Assembly: GCF_900103255.1 (NCBI RefSeq)
Contig: NZ_FMWS01000015.1
Coordinates: forward strand, 28,165 to 92,164
Direction of reading: 5' to 3'
DNA length: 64,000 nucleotides
Origin: Gilliamella bombi
GTDB taxonomy: Bacteria > Pseudomonadota > Gammaproteobacteria > Enterobacterales > Orbaceae
Positions 19,166 through 28,321 of this stretch are shown piece after piece; position 1 is the stretch's first letter; each line of letters begins with the position of its first letter. The notes under the pieces are model-generated. The model did not search any database. It had not been told where the DNA came from and saw only the letters and a list, made by a program, of their open reading frames with translations. The position numbers were made by a program, and so were the translations under genes.

Positions 19166-19353
19166 AATATTTATGCTAAGTTTTTTGTAATGTTTCAATC
19201 GTATTCAAGACATTACAATAAATTAACAAAATACTAGCTCTTTAGTGTTTAACCAGCTATAATTTCGACGCATTATTTAGTATAATACAGCTTATTAAAT
19301 AAGCAAATAATCATAAAAACACAAATAAAACAACAAATTACTTGACAGGTAGA
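19166..19353 (+). promoter_or_regulatory. Upstream region of the adhesin-like gene
   Basis: AT-rich spacer with a TATAAT-like -10 at about 19280-19286 (in TTTAGTATAATACAG). AGGT at 19348-19351 is a possible Shine-Dalgarno. It is better spaced for an ATG at 19359 in another frame than for the long frame. Confidence 0.4.
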
Positions 19354-21051
19354 ATGTTATGCGCTATCATAATAGGCACCAGGCACTGGCAACCCTACGC
19401 CTTAAATCTTTTTCAATTTCACAGTAGTCAAAAACAGATTCGATTCTTATTTTTATCACCAAATCTATCGAAATCGATAAAGTTGTTGGCAAGGATATCT
19501 TTGATTTCTAGATTGCTATCCAAGTCACCGCTGATTTTTGCTCCATTGCTTTTATTGCCTTATTCGCTGAGCTCGCAGGCGTTATCGGCAAAGACATCAC
19601 AGGTCATTCACGGCTCTGCACCATATTTAAGTATTGATGGTGTAACTAAAGTTGCTAGTATGGAAGATTTATTGGGTATAAGACTACCAAATATTAGTTA
19701 TATTCCTCAGGGAGCAAATAGTGCACTTTATCCCAATGCAGTAATAGATCAATCTAACGTAGATGCACCAATTGAAATGCCAAATATAACAGATACATTT
19801 GCTGATATACAAGCAATAGTACCATTGGTAAATTACCCAAGAATTCAATTAAGCGAATTAATGGATTCACCTTATAATTATGGTCGAGACGATGATGGCG
19901 ATGATAATATAAATGCAACAGGAAATTTAACCATAAAATGGCAAGATAAAAATGGTACAGATATTACAGGAGAAGTTAAAGCAAATCCGAATAGACGGCT
20001 AAATCTTTGTGATGGGCCTTATAAACTCACCTTAACAGCAACTGCAAGCACCTTATCGACGCAGTATGGTGTTCCCAATAGTAGCAATTTTACGGGTAAT
20101 GAGCATAGTTACTATATTAATGCCAATATGAATAGGCCAGTTGCTTGCTATGCGCAACCAAATTTAGCTTACGATGACCATGCTTTTGGTACTACCATTT
20201 GGGATATGGATGGTCCAAATTGGGTTTCGTTAAAAGGGTTTAAAGTCACAAATAATAGCAATATAGCAGAAAACTTTCCGACGACAGGATCTGATAGGTT
20301 ATATTTCTATTTATTATTGGGAGGAATCTCTCCTGAACAAGTTATAGCTGCAAATGGTACAACGGTGAGTGCGGTTAGCGGTAGTGGTGTATCATTATCG
20401 TTAAGCAAAGAGAATACACAACATTGGGCTATTGACATTGATAGGATATGTAGAACTTGTATTAGAGATGGTAACCTTTATCCTGGTGGCGAACAAGCAC
20501 TAAAGATTATATTAAAAGGCCCTTCCATAAATTCAAGTAATAAGGCTTTTTCCCCTTCGTTATTTAAGCTTTACTCTGATGTAAATCATACAAAATTACT
20601 GTATAGCTTTAAGATAGAACGTTGGTATATCTCTCAACCAGGAATCACAGTAAGATATGGATATGCGGATGCTCAAAACTTTTGTCGTAATTTAGGTAAT
20701 GGTTATCGAATTCCCGATATAAATGACTATACCAATGGGAATGGAGCTGGTTGGACAGAAGGTTTACCTGGAAGAAGTATTAATAACTGTCAACGAAAAG
20801 TCAGTTATAAAGATATTAGCGGTAAATGGGTTGGCGGACTATTTAACGAGTGGGGTTTTACTGCCAATACTATGAATAATTTCTATGAAGGTAGTGATTG
20901 GAATCTCAGTATTGGTAACAACTGGGCTAATGATACAGGATATTGGGCTAATTCATATAATGGCAGTCTATATGGTGTTTATTCAGCCGATGGGGGAATT
21001 TTTCTGCAGAGTACAGCTAATAGTCACTTTATGGCTTGTGTTACCCCTTAA
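19354..21051 (+). CDS. Secreted adhesin-like protein (DUF823/invasin-type), start uncertain
   Basis: About 565 residues. A basic stretch and a hydrophobic core (PLIFAPLLLLPYSL, near residue 60-75) followed by SSQALSA resemble a signal peptide preceded by an unusually long N-region. The mature part is Asn/Ser/Thr-rich with Ig-like beta character (LTIKWQDKNGTDITGEV, YKLTLTATAS). The Cys-containing C-terminal domain has YADAQNFCRNLGNGYRIPD and MACVTP. The layout resembles Orbaceae and enterobacterial adhesins annotated DUF823; that resemblance is from memory. The first 22 codons in another frame (ATG 19359, MRYHNRHQ...) have the better Shine-Dalgarno, so the 5' end may be frameshifted. The long invasin barrel and repeats are absent, so it may be truncated. 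Confidence 0.6.
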   Translation: MLCAIIIGTRHWQPYALNLFQFHSSQKQIRFLFLSPNLSKSIKLLARISLISRLLSKSPLIFAPLLLLPYSLSSQALSAKTSQVIHGSAPYLSIDGVTKVASMEDLLGIRLPNISYIPQGANSALYPNAVIDQSNVDAPIEMPNITDTFADIQAIVPLVNYPRIQLSELMDSPYNYGRDDDGDDNINATGNLTIKWQDKNGTDITGEVKANPNRRLNLCDGPYKLTLTATASTLSTQYGVPNSSNFTGNEHSYYINANMNRPVACYAQPNLAYDDHAFGTTIWDMDGPNWVSLKGFKVTNNSNIAENFPTTGSDRLYFYLLLGGISPEQVIAANGTTVSAVSGSGVSLSLSKENTQHWAIDIDRICRTCIRDGNLYPGGEQALKIILKGPSINSSNKAFSPSLFKLYSDVNHTKLLYSFKIERWYISQPGITVRYGYADAQNFCRNLGNGYRIPDINDYTNGNGAGWTEGLPGRSINNCQRKVSYKDISGKWVGGLFNEWGFTANTMNNFYEGSDWNLSIGNNWANDTGYWANSYNGSLYGVYSADGGIFLQSTANSHFMACVTP

Positions 21052-21150
21052 TTCTATATGTGCTTTTCTTGTTAAAGGCGATATTGCCTTACTGCAATGA
21101 TTAGAACGCACCTATCTGTAGACCTTTAATATGAAGTCTAGATCAAATTT

Positions 21151-21186
21151 GCGCTTTTGTTGTTAAACAGCAAAAGCGCTTTTTTC
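21151..21186 (+). terminator. Intrinsic terminator after the adhesin-like gene
   Basis: GCGCTTTTGTTG (21151-21162) pairs with 21169-21180, with one G-T pair. A T-run follows to 21185. Confidence 0.85.
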
Positions 21187-21258
21187 TCAAAATTAGTTGA
21201 AAAAATATTGTTTTTATTATGTTTTTTAAGAAACCTTTTCTTTCAAAACATCTTACCT

Positions 21259-22614
21259 TTACAACAACCGCTTAATAATCCTATCCACTTTAATGCGGCT
21301 CAGTCGCTTTATCAACTTATGAACTTGACTTGGATAAAATTGACTCGCTTGGATTTGTTGAAAATGTGTGATCAATGTGGTTTTTTGACGAATAGTGTCA
21401 AGTTCTTGGTTAAATTTATGGCTTAATTCTTGCTTTGGATCATGTATTAATATGCCATTTTCCAGATCAAGTCGCCAAGCGCGTGGATTTAGGTTGTTGC
21501 CTGTTATAAGTACCCAAGTATTGTCCACCCAGATACCTTTAAGATGATAGGTTTGCTCTCCATCCTTCCACAGACGTATGATAAGTTGCTCTTTGTCAAT
21601 AAAAGATTGTAGGCGCTCAATAAAGCTTCTTAAATTGATTTCGTATAAGTAGGGTAATCCACCTGATATGTTAAAAGGTTGGTCTGGTGGAATATAAAAA
21701 TCATTTGCTTCTTTATCACCAATAATCAGTTCAACTTGGCGACCTTTACGAAGCAAACGAATGATATCGCGAACTAGGATGTTAGGCAAATTAAAGTACG
21801 GCGTGCAAAATATGATTTTTTGTTCGGTTACGTTGATTAAATGATGGATGATTTTGTTGAGCGAGTTATTGCGACCAAGCCCCATTATTGGTGCAACCGA
21901 TAAGGTGTTGTTGTCGGTATTGCTGTTATATTGGTAGCTGGTATTCATTAAGTGTTGGCGTAGCTCTTTAATTTCAGACTTAATTTGTTTGCGGGTTTTA
22001 TGGGTGCCAGTATTAAGTAGTTGCAACGCTTGATATGGTAAAAAGTGGTCGTGAATAAACTGCACCATGCTGTTTGCTAATAGTGGGTTAGTAATAAAGT
22101 GATAACGGTCGTAACGGTATTTTTCACGCTTGTGTAGGTATACGTTATTAATGCTAGCTCCACTGTAAATGACAGTATTATCAATAATAAAACCTTTTAA
22201 ATGCAGTACGCCTAGTACTTCACGACGATTGACAGGTACACCATAAATAGGAATGTCAATATCTGGATATTGCTGTTTTAGTTGGTAATAATAATTTGCG
22301 TTGGTATGGGCTTTGTCTTCGCCAATTCTTCCGCGCTGTGCACGGTGCCAGTCAACAAATATTTTGATATCTAAATTAGGGCGTTGCCGTTTGATTTGGT
22401 ACAGTTCATTAAGAATTTCTTGACCTGCCTCATCTTGCTCTAGATAGAGCGCAACTATATAAATTCGGTGCTGAGCTCTTTTTATACTTTCAATTAAAGC
22501 CAGTCGATATGCTTTTGGGGTATAGCAGATATGATATTGCTTGGCATCTTGCTGAATTTTACCTAATTCGTCAAGATGCTTTTGGTGATTGTATTTTATA
22601 AATGGTATTCGCAT
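21259..22614 (-). CDS. pssA: CDP-diacylglycerol-serine O-phosphatidyltransferase PssA
   Basis: Makes phosphatidylserine, the precursor of phosphatidylethanolamine, from CDP-diacylglycerol and serine. It is a phospholipase-D-superfamily enzyme of 451 residues, the E. coli size. Two HKD motifs are intact: HLKGFIID with His138/Lys140, and HLKGIWVD in the C-terminal half. Also conserved are VALYLEQD, FVDWHRAQRGRIG, ICTPYFNLP-like FCTPYFNLP, and GNNLNPRAWRLDLEN. The protein is soluble and basic and associates with ribosomes and the membrane surface. The ATG is at 22614. No close operon partner is seen; ydiK lies 181 bp upstream on the same strand. Confidence 0.96.
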   Translation of the reverse strand: MRIPFIKYNHQKHLDELGKIQQDAKQYHICYTPKAYRLALIESIKRAQHRIYIVALYLEQDEAGQEILNELYQIKRQRPNLDIKIFVDWHRAQRGRIGEDKAHTNANYYYQLKQQYPDIDIPIYGVPVNRREVLGVLHLKGFIIDNTVIYSGASINNVYLHKREKYRYDRYHFITNPLLANSMVQFIHDHFLPYQALQLLNTGTHKTRKQIKSEIKELRQHLMNTSYQYNSNTDNNTLSVAPIMGLGRNNSLNKIIHHLINVTEQKIIFCTPYFNLPNILVRDIIRLLRKGRQVELIIGDKEANDFYIPPDQPFNISGGLPYLYEINLRSFIERLQSFIDKEQLIIRLWKDGEQTYHLKGIWVDNTWVLITGNNLNPRAWRLDLENGILIHDPKQELSHKFNQELDTIRQKTTLITHFQQIQASQFYPSQVHKLIKRLSRIKVDRIIKRLL

Positions 22615-22795
22615 GATTTTTTGTCATTATAACTGTCAAGTTACTTTAGAAACTTGTTTTCTAATATAAGCTAAGCCAGTAAAAATAACACTCCTTTTAA
22701 TTTGTATGCATTTTAGCTCAGTTGCTTTAAGTTATGTAGCGTATTTAGCAACTTGTTTATGCGCTTATGCTTCTTACTGGGTGATAATAAATTGT

Positions 22796-23848
22796 TTAAG
22801 ATTGTTCATCAACCCAAGTTTGAATTATTTTGTAAGTTAAAGCTAGTACGACAGGACCAATAAATAATCCCATTATGCCAAAGCCAAGTAAGCCACCAAT
22901 CACACCAAATAATATAAGTAAAAACGGTAAATTGGCACCTTTTTTTATTAAGTAAGCTCGCATTACGCTATCTAAGGTGGTTAAGATAATTGCCACAACA
23001 ATTAATACGATACCAGCTATGGTGTTGCCCGCCCAAAATTGCCAAAAAATGCACCCAAGCATTACAATCACGGGACCAATTTGTGCGACACAACAAATAA
23101 ATAAAATTAGAGTGAGTATACCTGGTAACGGCATGTCGGTTAATATAAAACTTAATCCACCAATTAAGGCTAAGGTAATGGCAGTAACCACAACACCAAG
23201 AGCTACAGCTCGAATGGATTGTCCTGCTAATGTGACAGTGATTTCGCCATATTGTTTTGATAATCGGTTGGCTAGTAGGTAAACGTATTTGGTGATACTT
23301 TCGCCTTTTAAAAATAGTAATAGACTAAAAATAATCATTACACCAGCATGAAAGATAAATAGTCCAATATTGGTGGCTTGCTCAAGTAGCCAACCTATCA
23401 TGGTGCCAATATAAGGTTGTATGCTTGAAACTAAATCAGAGCCATCAGTTTGTATTAAGTTTAACCATTTTTGGTGTAGTTCAGAGCCGAAGGCAGGTAC
23501 GCTTTCAAGCCAGTCAAGTGTTGGTAGTTTTTGGTGAGATAGCGTTTTTGCCCATTCAATAAGATGGTGACCGTTTTGTGCTACCGAGCTAATAATTAAT
23601 ATGAAAGGTATAATACAAACAAAGGCTAATATCAGAGCCATTACTAGTAGTGATAGCCAGCGTTTGTTAAATAATTTTCGTTGTATTTTTATCATTAAGG
23701 GCCAAGTGGCAATTACGACCATCACCGCCCAGAAGAAACCGAATAAAAAAACTTCAACAACACGATAGGTAATAATGATTAGTAAACCAATTATTAACAG
23801 GTTTAAAATCAATTTAAGTAAATCGGTAGTATTTTTTTCTGCTGGCAT
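22796..23848 (-). CDS. ydiK: AI-2E family transporter YdiK
   Basis: An inner-membrane protein of 350 residues with about eight hydrophobic segments. It belongs to the AI-2 exporter (TqsA/PerM/YdiK) superfamily. Conserved family stretches include VVIATWPLMIKIQRKLF, SIRAVALGVVVTAIT, and LLGFGIMGLFIGPVVLALT in the C-terminal half. The order of segments and the RAVALGVVVTA motif point to YdiK rather than TqsA. The actual substrate of YdiK is not established. It is divergent from ecotin; the 100-bp gap must hold both promoters. Confidence 0.88.
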   Translation of the reverse strand: MPAEKNTTDLLKLILNLLIIGLLIIITYRVVEVFLFGFFWAVMVVIATWPLMIKIQRKLFNKRWLSLLVMALILAFVCIIPFILIISSVAQNGHHLIEWAKTLSHQKLPTLDWLESVPAFGSELHQKWLNLIQTDGSDLVSSIQPYIGTMIGWLLEQATNIGLFIFHAGVMIIFSLLLFLKGESITKYVYLLANRLSKQYGEITVTLAGQSIRAVALGVVVTAITLALIGGLSFILTDMPLPGILTLILFICCVAQIGPVIVMLGCIFWQFWAGNTIAGIVLIVVAIILTTLDSVMRAYLIKKGANLPFLLILFGVIGGLLGFGIMGLFIGPVVLALTYKIIQTWVDEQS

Positions 23849-23948
23849 TTTTACACCAATTTTATTAATCTAGATGGTGTTATTATACGCATTATCACTG
23901 AAAATTAATACGATGGTGTTTATGATTAATTAGTTAAAGGAGATAAAA

Positions 23949-24443
23949 ATGAAAAAATTATTGTTATTAACATTATTAGGTGTAGCATTAACAGCATGCG
24001 CAAATTCACAAAAAACGCAACCTGTTGCACAAAGTGTCAATGATATAGCGCCATTCCCTGCAGCTCAAGTTGGCTATACTCGTTATGCTATTCATTTACC
24101 AACTATTGCTAATGAAAACAATGCGAAAGTTGAGGTGATCATTGGTAAAGAAATGAATGTTGATTGTAATTTGCAAAATTTAGGTGGTGTAGTTAAGCAA
24201 GAAGAGCTTAAAGGTTGGGGATACTCTTATTACGTAGTTGAAAAGACTGTTGGTAACATTTCAACATTAATGGCTTGCCCTGAAGGTACTAATAAAAATC
24301 AATTTGTGACAATCAACCATAATTTAGGTTTGTTTAGCTATAACAGCCAATTACCGTTAGTCTTTTATGTTCCGAACGATTTGCAAGTTAAATATCGTGT
24401 GTGGCAACCAAATGCTAAAATTATGCAAGCAAGTGCTGAATAA
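23949..24443 (+). CDS. eco: Ecotin, serine protease inhibitor, predicted lipoprotein
   Basis: Ecotin is a dimeric periplasmic inhibitor of trypsin-fold proteases (trypsin, chymotrypsin, elastase). The 164 residues show KVEVIIGK, VDCNLQNLGG, LKGWGYSYYV, STLMACPEG and VKYRVWQP. The conserved disulfide would be Cys73-Cys110. The reactive-site loop reads S-T-L107-M108, so P1 is Leu instead of the E. coli Met. The N-terminus is a lipoprotein signal with lipobox LTAC and Cys17. E. coli ecotin is instead a free periplasmic protein. Asp is not at position +2 (Ala18), which favours outer-membrane sorting. A good AAAGGAG Shine-Dalgarno precedes the ATG. Confidence 0.93.
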   Translation: MKKLLLLTLLGVALTACANSQKTQPVAQSVNDIAPFPAAQVGYTRYAIHLPTIANENNAKVEVIIGKEMNVDCNLQNLGGVVKQEELKGWGYSYYVVEKTVGNISTLMACPEGTNKNQFVTINHNLGLFSYNSQLPLVFYVPNDLQVKYRVWQPNAKIMQASAE

Positions 24444-24776
24444 TTTTGTTATCTAATTGTTAATTGGTTGTTCCTTACTCCTTGGGTGGTTAAAATACAA
24501 CCACTCAATCCTTAAACTTTCAATATTTGATTTTTTAAGTGGACATCTTTAAAAAAAAAGGTATTTTATCCCTCGTAATGCAAGGTTAGCTCTACTAGTT
24601 CATTTATGTTATTAATGACTTGTGATTGCCTGATTACCTCGGTTTCGCTAGATGGTTGTTACTTTGATAATTTTTATTATTGTTAACAATGTCGATAGTA
24701 AAATTTGGGGGTCCGTTGTGTCTTTGCAATGGGCTTGTGTCTAACATGTAATATCCCTACAACTAGAGGAGAAGTG
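24444..24776 (+). other. Intergenic region eco-potF
   Basis: It holds a small GTGGTT/AACCAC hairpin (about 24486-24504) that may end the eco transcript, then AT-rich sequence up to the potF Shine-Dalgarno. No gene or riboswitch was recognised. Confidence 0.4.
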
Positions 24777-24782
24777 GTGAGC

Positions 24783-25892
24783 ATGTTTACTCAACGTAAA
24801 ACAATTCTTTCAATCGTGGCTGGTGTTTCACTAGCGTTATCTCAATCTGCTATAGCTAAAGATCGTGTCGTACATTTTTACAATTGGGCAGGGCAAATTG
24901 GTTCTAATACGATTTCGGATTTTGAAAAATCGACTGGTATTAAACTAGTTTATGATGTTTATGATTCTAACGAAGCTCTTGAAGGTAAATTAATGGCAGG
25001 TCATTCTGGCTTTGATGTGGTTTCGCCTTCAGATAGCTTTTTAGCTAGACAAATTAAATCTGATATCTATCTTCCGTTAGATAAAAGTAAATTGTCTAAT
25101 TGGAAAAACTTAGATCCTAATCTAATGAAATTAATGGCAACACATGATCCTGATAATAAATATGCTATCCCTTATGTGTGGATGACAACAGGGATTGGCT
25201 ATAACATTGATAAAGTTAAAGAGCGTCTAGGTGATAATGCACCAGTTGATAGCTGGGATTTAGTGTTTAAACCAGAGAATATGGAAAAACTAAAAGATTG
25301 TGGTGTGGCATTTTTAGATGCACCTACCGAAATTTTTGCTAGTGCTCTTCAATATTTAGGTAAAAATCCAAATAGTACAGATGCCAAGGATTATACTGGT
25401 GCTGCCTATGAGCTGTTAGAAAAAGTTCGTCCAAATATTCGTTACTTCCACTCTTCACAATATATTACCGATCTAGCTAATGGCGATATTTGTGTGATTT
25501 TGGGTTGGTCTGGCGATATTTTACAATCACGAGATAGAGCTAACGAAGCAAATAACGGTGTGCATGTTGGTTATCAAATACCAAAAGAAGGTGCTTTAGT
25601 CTTTTTTGATACCTTTGCTATTCCAAAAGATTCAGCAAACCCAGATGAAGCTCATGAGTTTTTAAATTTTGTTATGAAACCAGAAATTGCAGCACAAGTT
25701 ACTAACGATGTTAACTTTGCTAGCGCTAATCAGGTTGCTAATGAAAATTTTGTAAAACCAGAAGTGAAAAATGATCCAGCAGTTTATCCAAAACCAGAAG
25801 TGATGGAAAAACTATTCACTTTAAAAGTTAAAGATCCAAAACTTGAGCGTATAATTACCCGCACGTGGACTAAGCTCAAAACTGGTAAATAA
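24783..25892 (+). CDS. potF: Putrescine-binding periplasmic protein PotF
   Basis: The periplasmic receptor for the PotFGHI putrescine importer. A signal peptide (about residues 1-25, ending SQSAIAK) precedes a two-lobed spermidine/putrescine-type binding fold. Motifs shared with E. coli PotF include VVHFYNWAG, YDVYDSNEALEGKLM, FDVVSPSDSFLARQ, WKNLDPNLMKL and NIRYFHSSQYI; the ligand residues lie in these segments. AGAGGAG at 24765-24771 is well spaced for a GTG at 24777 (two codons earlier) and less so for the ATG at 24783; either is possible. A terminator hairpin separates it from potG, which would keep the receptor in excess over the transporter. Confidence 0.95.
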   Translation: MFTQRKTILSIVAGVSLALSQSAIAKDRVVHFYNWAGQIGSNTISDFEKSTGIKLVYDVYDSNEALEGKLMAGHSGFDVVSPSDSFLARQIKSDIYLPLDKSKLSNWKNLDPNLMKLMATHDPDNKYAIPYVWMTTGIGYNIDKVKERLGDNAPVDSWDLVFKPENMEKLKDCGVAFLDAPTEIFASALQYLGKNPNSTDAKDYTGAAYELLEKVRPNIRYFHSSQYITDLANGDICVILGWSGDILQSRDRANEANNGVHVGYQIPKEGALVFFDTFAIPKDSANPDEAHEFLNFVMKPEIAAQVTNDVNFASANQVANENFVKPEVKNDPAVYPKPEVMEKLFTLKVKDPKLERIITRTWTKLKTGK

Positions 25893-25930
25893 TCGATATT
25901 TTGTATATCGAATCTTAACTAATAATCCAA

Positions 25931-25968
25931 GACGGAGAGGCTGTGAGTCTTTCCGTCTCGTTTTTTTT
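25931..25968 (+). terminator. Intercistronic attenuating terminator between potF and potG
   Basis: GACGGAGAG (25931-25939) pairs with CTTTCCGTC (25949-25957), with one G-T pair. An eight-T run at 25961-25968 follows. Read-through would set the lower level of potGHI. Confidence 0.82.
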
Positions 25969-25993
25969 GGCTTGTTGTTATGAGGAAAAAAGA

Positions 25994-27130
25994 GTGAACG
26001 ATAAAACAACAAATCAGGTACAGCCTAAAAAAAAGATGATAACTCCTTTATTGGAGATCAAAAATTTAACAAAAGTTTTTAATGATGATTATTATGCCGT
26101 TGATGATGTAAATTTGACTATATATAAAGGTGAAATTTTTGCATTATTAGGAGCATCTGGAAGCGGTAAATCAACACTATTGCGTATGCTAGCTGGTTTT
26201 GAGCAACCGACTTCGGGGCAAATCATTTTAGATGGAAAAGATTTATCACAGGTTCCGCCTTATAATCGTCCTATTAATATGATGTTCCAATCGTATGCTT
26301 TATTTCCTCACATGACGGTTGAACAAAATATAGCCTTTGGCTTAAAGCAAGATAAATTAAGCAATAGCGAAATTAAACATCGAGTTGAAGAGATGTTAGC
26401 GCTTGTACATATGGAGCAATTTGGCAAACGTAAACCACACCAATTATCAGGTGGTCAGCGCCAACGCGTGGCTTTAGCAAGAAGCTTAGCCAAACGACCA
26501 AAATTATTGTTACTTGATGAGCCAATGGGTGCACTTGATAAACAACTTCGTGATCGAATGCAACTTGAAGTGGTGAGCATTTTAGAACAAGTGGGGGCAA
26601 CTTGCGTTATGGTTACCCATGATCAAGAAGAAGCTATGACTATGGCTGGTCGTATTGCCATTATGAATAAAGGTCAATTTGTGCAAATTGGTGAGCCAGA
26701 AGAAATTTATGAACATCCAAATAGCCGTTATAGTGCTGAGTTTATCGGTTCGGTTAATATCTTTGATGGTATCTTGCAAGATACGTTAGAAGATGGTTTG
26801 ATTTTGAGTTGTCCTACTATTAAACATCCATTTAAAGTAGATTATGATTCTCCAGCTGTGGAAGGTGTGCCGATTAAAGTTGCTCTGCGCCCAGAAAAAA
26901 TCCAATTATGTGAGCAATTACCTGAAGATGGTTATAACTGCGCTACAGGTGAAGTTGTTGAAATCGCTTATCTTGGGGATTTATCGATTTATCATGTCAA
27001 ATTGCCAAGTGGGCAAGTTATTATTGCACAATTGCAAAATGAGCATCGTTATCGTAAAGGAATGCCAACTTGGGGTGATATAGTTAACTTAAGTTGGGAA
27101 GTTGACAGTTGTGTTGTGCTTACTGAATAA
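25994..27130 (+). CDS. potG: Putrescine ABC transporter ATPase PotG
   Basis: The cytoplasmic ATPase that energises putrescine uptake. The start is placed at GTG 25994, after TGAGG at 25981-25985. It gives VNDKTTN, which aligns with the E. coli N-terminus MNDAI; the open frame upstream overlaps the terminator. The protein has 378 residues (E. coli 377). The ABC domain covers about 20-250 with Walker A GASGSGKST, Q-loop MFQSYALFPH, signature LSGGQRQR, Walker B LLLLDEP and switch VTHDQEEAM. A C-terminal TOBE/OB regulatory domain ends in EVDSCVVLTE. It is followed at 18 bp by potH. Confidence 0.95.
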   Translation: MNDKTTNQVQPKKKMITPLLEIKNLTKVFNDDYYAVDDVNLTIYKGEIFALLGASGSGKSTLLRMLAGFEQPTSGQIILDGKDLSQVPPYNRPINMMFQSYALFPHMTVEQNIAFGLKQDKLSNSEIKHRVEEMLALVHMEQFGKRKPHQLSGGQRQRVALARSLAKRPKLLLLDEPMGALDKQLRDRMQLEVVSILEQVGATCVMVTHDQEEAMTMAGRIAIMNKGQFVQIGEPEEIYEHPNSRYSAEFIGSVNIFDGILQDTLEDGLILSCPTIKHPFKVDYDSPAVEGVPIKVALRPEKIQLCEQLPEDGYNCATGEVVEIAYLGDLSIYHVKLPSGQVIIAQLQNEHRYRKGMPTWGDIVNLSWEVDSCVVLTE

Positions 27131-27148
27131 ACAAAAGAGGATATCATA

Positions 27149-28321
27149 ATGCGATCCATTGTATTGGGATTGTTGTTAAATGCATTTGTGTTGCTCAATG
27201 TTTATTGGCGTTTTGTAACAACAGGTGCATTTGACAATTTATTTTTAGATGCGCTATTTACCGCAATGACATTGAGCTTTTTATTGTCATGCTTTGGTTG
27301 TTTTTTAGCGCATTATAGGTCGTCTAAATTTGCTTATCGGCTTATTATTGCTGGCAGTATTTTATTTATTCCAGCAGGGTTAGTTGTAATTTTTTATACA
27401 TATAAAAAATTGCGTCAACAACGAGATGATTCGGATTTAATGACTCTTTATGGACGGTTAACCGTAATTGTGATCCCTTATTTATGGATGCTATTACTGT
27501 TTTTGCTACCATTTTTAATCGTATTTAGGATCAGTTTTTCTGAAATTGCTTTAGCTGTACCACCTTATACTGATTTGTTAAGTTATGACGATGGTTTGCT
27601 TAATATTACGTTAAATTTTGGCAATTATTTAAATCTAATTAGCGATACGATTTATATTGATTCGTATTTGCAATCACTTAAGATTGCTGCGATTTCAACC
27701 GTGCTTTGTATTTTAATTGGTTATCCATTGGCTTGGGCTATTTCTCAATGCAAACAGTCAACCCGTAATATTTTATTGTTGTTAATCATTTTACCTTCAT
27801 GGACATCGTTTTTAATTCGTGTTTATGCGTGGATTGGCATTTTGAATCCTAATGGTTTATTAAATCATTTTTTAATGTGGTTAGGGGTTATTGATCAGCC
27901 TTTGATTATTATGAAAACCTACTTTGCTGTATATATTGGTATTGTCTATTCTTATTTACCATTTGTGGTATTGCCAATTTATACGTCGTTAAGTAAGGTC
28001 GATTCAACGTTAATCGAAGCAGCATTAGACTTAGGTTGTAAACCGATAAAAACATTTTTTAAGATCATTGTACCTTTAACCAAAAATGGGGTGATTGCTG
28101 GAGGGATGTTGGTGTTTATTCCTGCTGTAGGTGAGTATGTGATCCCTGAATTATTAGGCCCTTCAGAAGGGATTATGATTGGTACACAGCTTTGGACTGA
28201 GTTCTTTAATAATCATGACTGGCCAGCTGCCTCGGCTGTAGCTAGTGTGATGTTGATGATATTGATTGTGCCTATTTATTATTTCAATAAATTCCAAAAT
28301 CGACAAATGGGAGGTAAATAG
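27149..28321 (+). CDS. potH: Putrescine ABC transporter permease PotH with extra N-terminal membrane module
   Basis: The inner-membrane channel subunit of PotFGHI. From about residue 103 onward (VIPYLWMLLLFLLPFLIVF) it aligns end to end with E. coli PotH (317 aa). That part includes the EAA loop, EAALDLGCKPIKTFFKIIVPL. The first ~100 residues have no counterpart in E. coli, whose PotH begins with a short hydrophilic tail. They contain three hydrophobic segments (about 3-20, 32-54 and 63-84). The ATG at 27149 has an AAGAGGA Shine-Dalgarno, so the extension is genuinely translated. The stop is followed directly by the potI ATG. Confidence 0.93.
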   Translation: MRSIVLGLLLNAFVLLNVYWRFVTTGAFDNLFLDALFTAMTLSFLLSCFGCFLAHYRSSKFAYRLIIAGSILFIPAGLVVIFYTYKKLRQQRDDSDLMTLYGRLTVIVIPYLWMLLLFLLPFLIVFRISFSEIALAVPPYTDLLSYDDGLLNITLNFGNYLNLISDTIYIDSYLQSLKIAAISTVLCILIGYPLAWAISQCKQSTRNILLLLIILPSWTSFLIRVYAWIGILNPNGLLNHFLMWLGVIDQPLIIMKTYFAVYIGIVYSYLPFVVLPIYTSLSKVDSTLIEAALDLGCKPIKTFFKIIVPLTKNGVIAGGMLVFIPAVGEYVIPELLGPSEGIMIGTQLWTEFFNNHDWPAASAVASVMLMILIVPIYYFNKFQNRQMGGK

